Origin: Symbiodinium natans
Taxonomy: Eukaryota > Sar > Dinophyceae > Suessiales > Symbiodiniaceae
Direction: 5' to 3'
DNA length: 64,000 nt
Assembly: GCA_905221605.1 (NCBI GenBank)
Contig: CAJNDS010001968.1
Location: 281,001 to 345,000 of the forward strand
Part shown: positions 1-10,790 of the stretch, piece after piece
Layout: every line of letters begins with the position of its first letter
Numbering within the stretch: the stretch's first letter is position 1
The notes under the pieces: model-generated
The model's database searches: none
What the model saw: only the letters and a program-made list of their open reading frames with translations
What the model was told of the DNA's origin: nothing
Program-made: the position numbers and the translations under genes

Positions 1-601
1 ATAGGGGTTATATAGCAATAAGATTTAGGGTCCCTTCTAGGGGTCCCTCCTTATACCCCTTAAGGACTTCCATGCTCCCCCCAAATCCTAAGAAATACAC
101 ATTCAAGCACTACATTGCTACCCTTTGGTCCTTTTTGGGTTCTGTGTTCCTTGCGACAAGCAACCACCGAAATGGGTACCCTTATTATTGCATGTTTAAC
201 GCACAAACAAGCCCGTGAACCCTTGGCTACCCCTCAACAAAAAGTGCCCTATTCACCCTAGAAATCCCTTTGTGCCCCAAGCTCCAGAAACCATAACCCT
301 AAACCCTAAACCCTTAATCCTGCAAAGCCTGGAGCTCCTGCTTCGAAACATTCATGCTGCAGGGTGTTCTTGCCGTGCTTAACAGGTAGCTCTTAGACTC
401 TGAAGCTCTAAGCCCTAAACCCTCCCTAGCCCTAAACCCTAAACCAAAAACACCCTAAAAACCCTAAACACCCTAAACACCCAAAACACCCTAAAGACCC
501 TAAACACCCTAAACACCCCAAACACCCTAAACACCCAAACCCTAAACCCTAAACCCTAAACCCTAACCCTAAACCCTCTTCAAGAGCGCTCCTCTGCACA
601 G
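1..601. repeat. Degenerate CCCTAAA-rich stretch before first exon
   Basis: Unique AT-balanced sequence passes into CCCTAAA-family units from about 295 (CCCTAAA, ACACCCTAAA, CCCTAACCC variants). The C-rich strand reads towards the exon-like island that starts at 602. I see no open frame here. It looks like the 3' end of an intron or intergenic DNA. Confidence 0.6.
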
Positions 602-2910
602 GAAGCCTCACTCACACCCGACGAGTTGGAGGAGCCCTGCCACGAGGGGCTCGGGGGTTCTTTGGGCATCGTTGAGGGTTTAGGGTTTAGGGTTTAGGGT
701 CTAGGGCTAGGGTTTAGGGTTTGTTTAGGGTTGAGGGCTGAGGGCTGAGGGCTGAGGGCTGAGGGCTTAGGGCTTAGGGCTTAGGGCTTAGGGCTTAGGG
801 CTTAGGGCTTAGGGCTTAGGGCTTAGGGCTTAGGGCTTACGGCTTAGGGCTTAGGGCTTCTAGCTTTTAGGGTTAAGGTTGTAGAGCTGGCAGATCACAG
901 GGCTGCGTTGGTTTGTTTGTTGGCGGTTTGCGGCTCTTCGGGTGTGAAGGGAGGGCCTAAGGGGCTTTTGTGCATGGCAGGGTTGCTTGCAGGGCTTTGG
1001 GGTTTAGGGTTTAGGGTTTAGGGTTTAGGGTTTAGGGTTTGGGGCTTTGGGGTTTATGGGTTTCGGGTTGGGATGTTCCCCCTTATACTGAGGGGTACTA
1101 TTTCCCTATCAAGGACTGTTTGTATAAGGGGAACATCCCAAGGTTTTGGGGTTAAGGGTTTAGGGCTTTTGGTTTTTTTTTGGGCTTCGGGTTTAGGGGT
1201 TTCAGGGATTAGGGTTTACTGTAGGAATCTTGTTTCAGGTTTTACAGGGTTTATACGGCTTATGTGGATTCCAGGTTTTATCGAGGTTTGTAGAGGCCTA
1301 TAGGGAGAATCCAGGGTTCGACAGGGTTTTGTGACAAAATCCTGAAGACATGTCATTACCGTGATTTGGTCCCACAACGGTAAGCCCTTACACCCAAGGA
1401 AGGAAGTAAGGGGGTTGGGATTCCTGTGCATCGTCCTCTACTTGCAGGTCCATTGATACTGTGCCCAGGCTACTCCATACCCTATTTTAAACCCTAAACC
1501 CTAAACCCTAAACCCTAAACCCTAAACCCTAAACCCTAGGCTGACTTCCGCGCAGGAGCTCGGGGATCAGCCTCTACCGCCCACCATGGCCCGGAAGCTC
1601 ATCGAACCCCGGCATGGTGCGGGTTCATGGGGTTTACGCCGGTTTTGGTAGGGTTTAGGGTTTAGGGTTTAGGGTTTAGGGTTTAGGGTTTAGGGCTTAG
1701 GGTTTAGGGTTTAGGGTTTAGGGCTTAGGGTTTAGGGTTTAGGGTTTAGGGTTTAGGGTTTAGGGTTTAGGGTTTAGGGTTTAGGGTTTAGGGTTTAGAG
1801 TTCAGGGTTTAGGGTTTAGGGTTTAGGGCTGAGGGTTCGTGGTTTGCGGGGTCTAGGGTTTAGGGTTTGTGGGGTTTGTAGGGCGTCTAGGGTTTATGGC
1901 GGGTTTATAGGGTTGCGTCCGCACGTCGCGTTCTCGACCCCCGCCCTCCACCCACCTCACAACACGAACCCCAGGGGGGGAGAGGGGAAACCCCTGAGCC
2001 CTGAACCCTGAAGCCTATAAACCCACCATGAAAGTAAAAACCGCACACCGTAGAGCTACATCTAAAACCCACCACGAAACCAAAGATGAGGGAGGGGGGG
2101 AGGGGACCCTAAACCCTAAACCCCCAAAACAGCACCGAGCACTAAACCCTAAACCCAAAACCCTGAACTTCATATAGGGTTTAGAGGGCTTATAAGGCGG
2201 ATGTGGAGCCTTCAGTCCCCACAGCAACCCTCAGCCCGCCAACCCCTGAACCCTAATCCAAGTTCATGGTTTAGGGTTTAGGGTTAAGGGTTTAGGGGTA
2301 CCAACCCGAAACCCTAATCCCCAAACCCGATTGTAATTATTTCCCAATTGTCCACATATTAGGCCGCTTTGAATGTTCAAGGCACTTCCTATGGCGGGGT
2401 CGGTTTTAGGGTTTAGGCGTATAGCCCTGGCGTCAGGGGCTCCCATACAACCCCCCTAAACCCTGAACCCTAAACCCCCCTCAACCCTGAACAGTATTAT
2501 TTGGGTTCGGTTTTATTCCTGGAAGCCCAGCACTGAGGCCAAAAAGAGCCACGTTTAGGGTTTAGGGTTTATAGGGTTTAGGGTTTAGGATTACCGCCTC
2601 CTTTACATAGGGCAGCAAAAGAACACAGGGACGAAGTGTCAAGCAGATCTGGCTCAATCACGTCGAAAGCTGCTCGATTAAGCTGAGGTCAACCGAAACC
2701 CTAAACCCTAAACCCCTAAACCCTAAACCCCAAACCTTAAACCCGAAACCCTAAACCTAAAACCCGAAACCCTGGACCCCAAATTGCCCCTAAACCTACG
2801 GGTCAAGGCTGATTAGGGTTTGATCCCCACTTGGACTCTAGACATCTGCCCCCAACCCATGAACCTACAGACCCCCTAGATCTGACGCGGCAATTGCACC
2901 TTGGCCTAGG
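602..2910 (+). CDS. Three exon-like islands of an unrecognised gene
   Basis: Exons are read at 602-670 (after CACAG, before GTTGAG), 1556-1616 (after CGCAG, before GTGCGG) and 2871-2910 (after CTACAG, before GTTTAG). The first reads EASLTPDELEEPC... for 23 codons. The second contains PPTMARKLIEPRH. The third contains LDLTRQLHLG. Phases agree: 0/0, 0/1, then two bases complete the codon. The introns begin in TTTAGGG blocks and end in CCCTAAA blocks. No family is recognised and the ends of the gene are not seen. The third exon is the weakest because of its length. Confidence 0.4.
678..860 (+). repeat. TTTAGGG block passing into TTAGGGC array
   Basis: A few TTTAGGG units pass through GAGGGCT units into at least 15 copies of the 7-mer TTAGGGC. 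This is a local expansion of a mutated unit, which shows that the block grows by slippage or unequal exchange in place and not by telomerase alone. Confidence 0.9.
1068..1141. mobile_element. MITE family A, copy 1
   Basis: A 74-bp inverted repeat. The left end is TTGGGATGTTCCCCCTTATA and the right end is its complement, ending GGGGAACATCCCAA. Other copies lie at 4531, 33510, 33756 and 51343. It is non-coding and probably moved by a cut-and-paste transposase encoded elsewhere. Confidence 0.8.
1646..1838 (+). repeat. TTTAGGG block after exon 1556-1616
   Basis: About 25 head-to-tail TTTAGGG units with a few TTAGGGC and TTAGAGT variants. It lies just inside the predicted 5' end of an intron, G-rich strand in the sense direction. 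Confidence 0.9.
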
Positions 2911-2972
2911 GTTTAGGGTTTAGGGTTTAGGGTTTAGGGTTTAGGGTTTAGGGTTTAGGGTTTAGGGTTTAG
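2909..2972 (+). repeat. TTTAGGG block abutting exon-like island
   Basis: Nine units start directly at the island 2871-2910, so the donor would be AGG|GTTTAGG inside the first unit. A C-rich homopolymer run follows at 2973-2986. Confidence 0.85.
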
Positions 2973-3539
2973 GCCCCCCCCCCCCACACCCCCCTCGTGC
3001 AGGGCTTAGGGTTTAGGAGCTTGTGTGCTAGGGCTTTCCGATGTGGGCATAGCAGAGCTTTGCCATTGGATCCTTAATTTGCAAGCTTCGCGCACCGGTG
3101 TGGGAATCCCAACACGAGTTGACGGTTGCTGCGAGAAATCTGTGTCATCGAGGAAGTTTGGGTAGAATAGTAGAAGCAATCTTGGCGACGTGTTCAGAGC
3201 ACCTGGGTACTTAAAATTAACCTATTTTAAGAGCTGTAATAGCTTCAACACCCAGCACCTAAACCCCACGCACATGAGCAGTACCAATAGTGGTGGTACC
3301 CTCCCCCCTTTTTCCGAGAAACCTCATACTGTGATGAAAGCCTAGCAAATGTTCGCCTTAGTAGTAGTTTGGGGTATGAGAACCCCTATAGACTCCCAAA
3401 CGTTAAGCTGTTGCTTCCCTAGGATATTGGACAACCAAGAAACCCTAAACCCTAAACCCAAACCCTAACCCCTAAACCCAAGCCCTAAACCCGAAACCAG
3501 AACCTAAACCCAAAGCCCTGAGCCTCAGCCAGTTTTCAG

Positions 3540-3613
3540 GGGGAGACATCAGGCTCCAAGGCTGGCGTTACCCGCTTTTCTCGAGCCAAGCTTGCCTTGA
3601 AAGCCCCAAAAGA
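3540..3613 (+). CDS. Exon-like island, basic peptide
   Basis: It lies between TTTTCAG and GTGTAGGGTTTAG, with CCCTAAA units upstream. The frame opening at 3540 is open throughout and gives GETSGSKAGVTRFSRAKLAL followed by KAPK, a basic, serine-rich segment of 24 codons plus two bases. One other frame has a stop. I do not recognise the protein. It belongs to a + strand gene but its phase does not join cleanly to the neighbouring islands. Confidence 0.45.
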
Positions 3614-3794
3614 GTGTAGGGTTTAGGGTTTAGGATTTAGAGGTTAGGGTTGAGGAAGAAAAAGGGTTCAGGGTTTAGGATACAGGGGGCCTTGTGCTAG
3701 GCCGGCAGAAAAAAGAACCGCGCCGTTGCTTGCTTGTAGTTCCCTGAGAATCCGGCGGGAATGAACCTGGGGTATGAGGCCAGCTCTGTTTATG

Positions 3795-3905
3795 TACTAA
3801 TCGCTTCAGAACCCAAAAAAACAAAAAGAATAAGCAATAGTCCTTTTTATATTCAGGGCAAGATAGAGATCTTCTTTTTTTGGGGGGGTTCTTAAGCAAA
3901 TAGTA
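3795..3905. mobile_element. MITE family B, copy 1
   Basis: The left end TACTAATCGCTTCAGAACCC and right end GGGGTTCTTAAGCAAATAGTA are an imperfect inverted repeat. Better preserved copies at 60044 and 63861 share TACTATTTGCTTAAGAACCCC. It is non-coding. Confidence 0.75.
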
Positions 3906-3966
3906 GTTATTGCCACTCCTTCCTTCCCCGTATGACAGCAAGGCCTGATGATGGTTCAGGGCTCTG

Positions 3967-4075
3967 CCCAGAGACTCCAATATCCCTTAATTAAGGAATA
4001 TACCTTAAATCATATTAGGGATCCTACTATAATTTAAGGTCTATTCCTTAATTAAAGGATATTGGAGTCTTTGGG
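3967..4075. mobile_element. MITE family C, copy 1
   Basis: The terminal repeats start CCCAGAGACTCCAATATCCC and end in its complement (ATATTGGAGTCTTTGGG). The interior contains paired CCTTAATTAAGGAAT blocks. A second copy lies at 61049-61159 with about the same length and interior. It is non-coding. Confidence 0.85.
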
Positions 4076-4530
4076 TGGGTCGGGTTTGCAGCGTCCCGGA
4101 ATGTAAGATCTACTTATAACCCAATGCCATCTGTACTCATAACCCACTGATAGGCCCCTAAAGTGCCCCCCAATATGGTTATAATTGGGATAGAAGTACG
4201 GTTCTATTTGGTTAGTAAGTCCCTGAACCCTAAGCCCTAAACCCTCAAACCGAAATACTTGGGTTCATCAGTACCCTGAATTCCAAGTAGGGCTTATAGG
4301 AACCCCAAGGATGGAGGACGGGTTAGGGTTTAGAGTTTAGGATTTCGGAGGTTTAGGAGGTTTAGGAGGTTTAGGAGGCTCAGGAGGTTTAGGAGGTTTG
4401 AGGTCTAGGAGGTTCAGGGTTTAGGGTCTTCAAGTTGGCAATTTCAATTGTCGCGGCAAGGTGTTGAGCTCTTTATTATGTCTCGCTGAGACGGAGGCTC
4501 TTTCAGCGGTTTTCGGGTATGGGTTTTAGT

Positions 4531-4654
4531 TTGGGATGTTCATACAAACTGTCCTTAATGGGGAGTATAGTACGGGGTACTACCGTAACAAGAACTGTGA
4601 GTATACACTAAACCCTAACCCCTAAACCCTAAACCCTTAGGGGGAACATCCCAA
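4531..4654. mobile_element. MITE family A, copy 2, carrying CCCTAAA units
   Basis: The left end is TTGGGATGTTC and the right end GGGGGAACATCCCAA, as in the other family A copies. A run of CCCTAAA units sits inside it at about 4608-4638, so heptamers were added after the element landed. Confidence 0.7.
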
Positions 4655-4914
4655 AGAACTGACGGGTAGGGTTTAGGTAGCCTGCTGGCTCTTCCACACT
4701 TCCAAATTCACTCAGAGCCATTTCGTTGTCCCGAGGATGCGATTCGAAAGCGGAAGGGGCTCCCAACAGACGAGAAGGCGCTTAGCAACTGGGTGATGGG
4801 TTCCAGGTTTTCCCGAGATACTTGTACGAGTTCTGAAGCTTCCTTCATAACTACAGTATACGGCCTTTTTCAAGCCCTACAAATACCCTAAGCCTTAGCC
4901 CCAAACCCTCAACC

Positions 4915-5024
4915 TAAACCCTAAACCCTAAACCCTAAACCCTAAACCCTAAACCCTAAACCCCTAAACCCCTAAACCCCTAAACCCTAAACCCTAAACC
5001 CTAAACCCTAAACCCTAAACCCAC
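4915..5024 (-). repeat. CCCTAAA block before exon 5031-5092
   Basis: About 15 units of CCCTAAA with some CCCCTAAA. The block ends six bases before the AG acceptor of the next exon-like island. Confidence 0.9.
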
Positions 5025-5030
5025 ACCCAG

Positions 5031-5449
5031 TGGGTTACTGAAACGGGCAGCTTTATGCCCCCGAAGCCTGTCGATCCGAGGCCTGCTTGGAGGTCATGGT
5101 ACTGAGGAACTCAATTGTAACCCTACTTGGGGTTATCAGTGGGTTTAGGGTTTAGGGTTTAGGGTTAGGGTACTTAATAACCATCTTAGAACTGTACTTA
5201 TAACCCAATTATGACCATATTAGGGCACTTAAAGGGCTTGTAAGTGGGGTATAGGTACAGCTAAAAGCCGGTTTATAAGCCTTACAACCATATTAGGGCA
5301 CTTAAAGGGCTTGTAAGTGAGGCATAAGTACAGTAAGAATAGGGTTATAAGTACCATGAACCTGCAAGTGGTGTGAAAGAGTCCCTCACAGGAACCCTCG
5401 GATCTCTCATATTCTGGGCGAAGACCAGACAGCTCACTAGCACGCTTAG
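5031..5449 (+). CDS. Two exon-like islands split by an introner-like element
   Basis: Island 5031-5092 follows CACCCAG and stops at GTCATG. Island 5392-5449 follows CCTCACAG and stops at GTTTAGG. Between them lies the inverted-repeat element 5086-5369. Two readings are possible. Read singly, the first island gives WVTETGSFMPPKPVDPRPAW. Read with consistent phase, the pair gives a segment containing GLLKRAALCPRS and then LGSLIFWAKTRQL. I cannot decide between the frames. No family is recognised. Confidence 0.4.
5086..5369. mobile_element. Introner-like MITE family D, copy 1
   Basis: The left end is CTTGGAGGTCATGGTAC and the right end GTACCATGAACCTGCAAG. The interior repeats a CATATTAGGGCACTTAAAGG segment twice. 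The left terminus carries GAG|GT and the right terminus ends in AAG, so it can be spliced out nearly whole. Related copies lie at 35644, 39538, 40612, 49120 and 62679. A TTTAGGG block has grown inside the left arm. Confidence 0.75.
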
Positions 5450-6026
5450 GTTTAGGGTTTAGGGTTTAGGGTTCAGAGTTTAGGGTCTAGGGTTCTAACC
5501 TCACCCTTCGTGCTCAGAAGGTTTATACCCCAGGGTCTAGGGTAGAGGGCATTAGGGTTTAGGGTTGAGAAAGAGCCCGTAAGGTAATGCAGGAGGTGGG
5601 GGCTTCGGGTTTATCAGCCTCGGTGTTTAGGGTTTTAACATATGAGGTTAAGGGTTTAAAAGGGTGTAAAGGCTTTAACGGCATTAAAGGCTTTTAAGCC
5701 TTTAAAGGGCTTACAAGGGTTTATAAGGTTTAGGCTGGGACCTTTAGGCTGTCTGTAGGTTACGAGGGGCGCGCCCAGGACCCCAGCCCCCGAATGCCAC
5801 GTGTGCCATATCACCTGAGTAAGATGCCCCCTCCCCTAAGCCCTAAACTCTAAACGCTAACCCGAAACTCTCATTCCTGAGCCCTGAACAGTGAACCCTA
5901 AATCCTAAACCCAAACCCGAAACCCTAAACCCTAAACCCTAAACCCTAACCCTAAACCCTAAACCCTAAACGCTAAACCCTAAACCCCGAACCAACCATG
6001 AGTTTGACGTAAGACAGCCCATGCAG

Positions 6027-7325
6027 GTCGTCAAGGCAGGCACCAAGCAGCGCACAGTCACGCGCCCCTTGGCGGAAGGAGCTTGGGTTTGGGGTTTAAG
6101 GTTTGGGGTTTAGAGTTTCGGGTTTAGGGTTTAGGGTTTGGGGTTTAGGCTTTAGGGTTTAGGCTTACGTTAGCTACAGCGGGTGTAGTACGGAGCGAAC
6201 TTATGGGGCTTCAGCAAGTTACGCCCGGCAACAACGTCAGGTGGTGCTTTGTTTTTTAACCTGCCCCCCCCCACGTTAACTACAGTGGAGTTCAGGGTTT
6301 AGGGTTTTAGGGTTCACGGTTTAGGGTTAGCATTTGAGCAGTCCGAGACATGGATGCCGCTGAGGAGTTTAATTTACGTTGCCATCACAGGAAAGCAGTC
6401 GGTTTTCCTATTTGTACGGATATATATATATATATATATATTATACTATATATATATATATATATATCATATAATATATTATATAATATGTATATATATA
6501 TAATATATAATATAATACAATACAATATGCCATAATATAATATAATATCAGATCATATAATACAATGCAATATGCTATAATACAATACAATATGCTATAA
6601 TATAATATAATATAATATAATATAATATAATGTAATGTAATGTAAAATATGTATATATATATATATATTGTAGTATATATAGACATTGTATATATATATA
6701 TATATATTATAGCACCTGAAGCTAAGTTAGGGAGCTGAGGATGGCCAATCCCGGCCTTCCCAGACGCCGCAATTCTGAAGATATACTCCTCAAATCAGAA
6801 GCGGATCCCTAAACCCTAAACCCTAAACCCTAAACCCTAAACCATCCTTGGAACCCCCACGTCCCCCCTTGCGAGTCGAGGCATGAAATGATGTGCGATT
6901 GGGCTTAGGGTGTGGCCCTTTCATGGACAGCACCCAAGTTTCACAGCTAGCAGCCCGAACACAGGAGCCCAAACTGGCTGCGTGACTTCACAGATCTCAG
7001 GTCCAGTGTGGGCCATAAGAACCCAAACCCTGAACCTTCAACCCCAGGTTCAACCCCAGGGCCCCTAACCAACGAGTGGAATCTCTTCAAGCGCTAAAGC
7101 CCTAGATTTCGCCCTTGAAACCTTCGAACCCGAAACCCTCAAGAGTTTAGGGTTTGGTGCGACCACTAGCACCCTTCTTCCCTTCAGGATGAGGAAGCCG
7201 TTCTAAACCTCATACCGCTAAAACTTGACACCCGCAGAAGCCGTACAAAAGTCAACGTCAGCGTGGGCTCGCGCATAGAAGTAGCACCGCACTATCAGGG
7301 GCAAGCTCTCAATGTGGCTATATAG
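6027..7325 (+). CDS. Two-exon 3' end of an unrecognised gene
   Basis: Exon 6027-6086 (after CATGCAG, before GTTTGG) gives VVKAGTKQRTVTRPLAEGAW, phase 0/0. Exon 7188-7325 (after CCCTTCAG) gives 45 codons, starting DEEAVLNLIPLKLDTRR and ending YQGQALNVAI with a TAG stop at 7323. The phases agree, so 6087-7187 is read as one intron. It opens in TTTGGGG/TTTAGGG units and contains a long AT microsatellite. Composition is ordinary and soluble. The exons are open only in the frames used or look best there. The function is unknown. Confidence 0.5.
6420..6714. repeat. AT-rich microsatellite, TATA and TAATA units
   Basis: Alternating TA runs flank TATAA/TGCAATATGC-type units. The predicted reading frames across it (for example YIYIYI runs) are products of the repeat and not genes. 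Confidence 0.95.
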
Positions 7326-7539
7326 GGTGTACGGTTTAGGATTATATAGGTCCAGGGGTTGTTTGTTTTGAGGGTATTGGGTTTCACGTCTAAGTTTTAA
7401 GGTTTAAGCGGTTAGGCTTTATAGGGTTGATTGGGTTTAGGGCCGTTTAGGGTTTGGGGTTTATAGGGTTTAGGGTGTTGAGTTTTGTTGAGGCTTGGGG
7501 CTTCCCAACTGGGTTTCGGCTTAGCCACGAAACTAAAGC

Positions 7540-7700
7540 CTTGATTGGGATGGCGATGTGGCGATATAAAGGCCCTGCACGTTCAGCTCGCTCAAATCAG
7601 TTTTGGGGCCTTGCGCGATGAAGAAGCATGTCGAAATAGGGATGCTGGGGGTGTTCTTCAAGTTGTGGGACTGCAGCCCAAGCCGTAAATCCTAAGCACC
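7540..7700 (+). other. Coding-like stretch, frame undecided
   Basis: This GC-balanced unique segment has three open or nearly open frames. One contains LHVQLAQISFGALRDEEACR and ends at a TAA near 7695. Another starts with ATG at 7619 and reads MKKHVEIGMLGVFFKLWD for 25 codons. It lies between TTTAGGG-type sequence on the left and CCCTAAA-type sequence on the right, the reverse of the usual exon setting, so it may be unique intron sequence. Confidence 0.25.
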
Positions 7701-7851
7701 CTAAACCCTGAACCCAAAACCCAAAAAAAAAAAAAACTCAAACCGAAACCCTCAGAAAGCGTAAGTCCTAAACCCTAAAATACCCTAAAGCCCTCAAACC
7801 CGAAGCCTTCGTGCTGCATGAAGGAGCCCCCTGATATTTAGAACCAAAAAG

Positions 7852-8143
7852 CGGGCAAAGAGTGCGGCAGAGGAAGGACAGCAGGGATACCCTCCGGCAG
7901 GAGAGATTCTTCTCGTGGCTTGGGATGTAGGATTTAAAGCCCTAAATCCTAAACCCTAAACCTAATTGAACCCAAAACCCTAAACCTTAAACCCTAAACC
8001 CTACTTGGTATGGTTTTATGAAGAGGGGCATGGGAGGCTGAGATTTAGAATCCCTGATGCGGAAACAAGCATCCGTTGGCACCGCTCCTCTCTAAGACCA
8101 TACAGATCCCGCTACACCGCAAGGGTCCCCAAAGCGCTCTCTG
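7852..8143 (+). CDS. Two exon-like islands
   Basis: Exon 7852-7926 (after CAAAAAG, before GTAGGA) is 25 codons, RAKSAAEEGQQGYPPAGEIL then LVAWD. Exon 8049-8143 (after ATTTAG, before GTTTGA) contains AETSIRWHRSSLRPYRSRYT and PKALSG. They flank a short CCCTAAA block. Their phases do not join directly (0 to 1), so either they belong to different transcripts or one boundary is off. No family is recognised. Confidence 0.4.
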
Positions 8144-8365
8144 GTTTGAGTCTCTAAGGTTTAGGGCGTAGGGTTTCATTAGGGTTTGGAGTTTAGGGTT
8201 AAGGGCCTGAGTAATGAGAGAGAAGAGGGTTTTGGGGGGGTTATTCTCGTATCATTGCAAAGGGGCCAGAAAGACTGTTGTTGGTATATAATTCTTCCGA
8301 CCTCTATAGTATGTCGTAAGAGTTCTTTGGGGGCCCTTGAATGGTAGAGTCCGCGGTTGCAGCAG

Positions 8366-8437
8366 ACCTCACCAGACGGAAGCGGAAAAATGGGAGACCC
8401 GTGGAGTTGTGGAAGCCCTATACGTCCAGGGAGCAAA
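8366..8437 (+). CDS. Possible exon next to AT microsatellite
   Basis: After TTGCAGCAG one frame reads PHQTEAEKWETRGVVEALYV and then runs into a TA microsatellite (8438-8487). No clear donor is seen. Another frame is open too, so this is a weak call. Confidence 0.25.
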
Positions 8438-8659
8438 TACATATATATATATATATATATAGATACATATGCATATATATATATAGGCCTTTGGGATTAT
8501 GAAAGCCTTTCTTTATTTAGGTGTTGTAATTTTGGGGGTCAAAGTTTAGGTTTTGGGGTGTAGGGTTTGGGCTGCAAGCAGGTAGATTCTTTACAAGGAC
8601 CATCGGTTGGCTAGCCCAACTCCCCAAATGATAGCTCGAGATGCTCAGATAGATGAGAG

Positions 8660-10790
8660 TCACAGGGTCAGAATGGGGGTGATGTAGCTTGGGAAATTCT
8701 TGTTAAGTTTGCTGCGCTGATGTTCATGATGGGCTTGTCTTTCGAGGATTGGGTGGACTAGCGGCTGTTGGGTGACACCGCGCTGCCTGTGTTCGATAAC
8801 CACCATCGCCTGCAAACTGCAATTTAAAAATGCTGGTCCCTTGGGGGGTCACTTTTGCACAGTACAGAAGGGTATCCGAACAGAGAGATCTGGCCATCAT
8901 TGAGCTTGTACATTCTGGAGCTCACATGCATGGGTCGCGAATCGCAACCGAGCCCCAAGCATCAGAGCATCATCCGACCGTTTGTATACCACCATGGGGT
9001 TCTCAACCAAGGAGAAGACAGTTGCAACCCAAAGGCACCTGCGAAGCTCCTAAGACTTTCAGGAGAGTGCTGACTTGACGTCTGCGGGCGGAAGTGGGTC
9101 CAGAAGTGGGTCCATTGTGCAGGCCAGGCAGCCACAGAATAATTTGCACATCGCTTTATAGGGTCAGAATTGGGGGGTGAGGTAGCTGGGAAGTTCTTGA
9201 TAATTTTCTGTGCTGATGTTCATGATGGACTTGTCTTTGGACGATTGGCTGGACTGGCGGCTGTTGCGTGACACTGCGCATTCGCACTGGAGAGTTTCAG
9301 ACACCTACCTGACTTCGAGAACTATAGCCACCGTCCGCAAACCCCAATATGAAAATGTTGGTCCCCTGGGGGTTACCTTTGCATAGTGCAGGCGGGTATC
9401 CGAAAAGAGAGAGCTGGCCATAACTCCACGCATTGAGCTTGTACGTTGTGGAGCTCACACGCATGCATCGCGAAGGAGGAACCCAGCCCCAAAGCATCAG
9501 AGCATCATCCGACCGTTTGTATACCACCATGGGGTTCTCAACCAAGGAGAAGACAGTTGCAACCCAAAGGCACCTGCGAAGCTCCTAAGACTTTCAGGAG
9601 AGTGCTGACTTGACGTCTGCGGGCGGAAGTGGGTCCAGAAGTGGGTCCATTGTGCAGGCCAGGCAGCCACAGAATAATTTGCACATCGCTTTATAGGGTC
9701 AGAATTGGGGGGTGAGGTAGGTGGGAAGTTCTTGTTAAGTTTGCTTCGCTGATGTTCATGATGGACTTGTCTTTCGACGACTGGGTGGACTGGCGGCTGT
9801 TGGGTGACACTGCGCATCCGCACTGGACAGTTTCAGGCACCCACCTGTCTTCGATAGCCACCATCGCCTGCAAACTGCAATTTAAAAATGTTGGTCCCTT
9901 GGGGGGTTGCCTTTGCAAAGACCAGGAGGGTATCCGAAAAGAGAGAGAGCCGGCCATAACCATTCACTAAGCTTTTACGTTGTGGAGCTTTCACTGAGAC
10001 CAGCGGAGTTCATGCACGCATGCGTTGCGAAGGAGGAACCCAGCCCCAAAGCATCAGAGCATCATCCGACCGTTTGTATACCACCATGGGGTTCTCAACC
10101 AAGGAGAAGACAGTTGCAACCCAAAGGCACCTGCGAAGCTCCTAAGACTTTCAGGAGCGTGCTGACTTGACGTCTACGGGTGGAAGTGGGTCCATTGTGC
10201 AGGCCGGGCAGCCACAGAATAATTTGCACATCGCTTTAGAGGGTCAGAATTGGGGGGGGGGGGGGGTGAGTCCAGGGGTGAGGTAGGTGGGAAGTTCTTG
10301 TTAAGTTTGCTTCGCTGATGTTCATGATGGACTTGTCTTTCGACGACTGGGTGGACTGGCGGCTGTTGGGTGACACTGCGCATCCGCACTGGACAGTTTC
10401 AGGCACCCACCTGTCTTCGATAGCCACCATCGCCTGCAAACTGCAATTTTTAAAATGTTGGTCCCTTGGGGGGTTCCCTTTGCGTAGTACGAGAGGGTAT
10501 CCGAAAAGAGAGCTGGCCATAGCCACGCATTGAGCTTGTACGTTGTGGAGATCGCACGCATGCGTCGCGAAATAGGAACCCCGCCCCAAAGCATCAGAGC
10601 ATCATCCGACCGTTTGTAGAGCACCATAGGGTTCTCAACCAAGGAGAAGACAGTTGCAACCAACAGGCACTTGTGAAGCTCCTAAGAATCAGGAGCGTGC
10701 TGACTTGACGTCTGCGCGTGGGAGTGGGTCTAGAGCACAGGCCGGTCAGCCACGAATCATGTGCAGATGACTTTGGATGGAAGCCCGGGA
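8660..10790. repeat. Four-copy tandem repeat of about 0.5 kb
   Basis: The marker TGATGTTCATGATGG recurs at about 8718, 9214, 9750 and 10316, giving spacings of 496, 536 and 566 bases. Units share long near-identical segments such as GGAGAAGACAGTTGCAACC and CTGACTTGACGTCTGCGGG. Open frames occur on both strands (for example one containing MMDLSFDDWVDWRLLGDTAH) but their ends vary between copies and indels break them, so I do not call a gene. The third copy has a 15-base G run near 10252. Confidence 0.85.

Noticed and set aside
6350-6686. Frames of alternating Tyr and Ile in AT repeats
   Set aside because: They are translations of a TA microsatellite.
9297-10663. Minus-strand frames in the 0.5-kb tandem repeat
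   Set aside because: Start, end and frame differ between repeat copies, so no conserved product.
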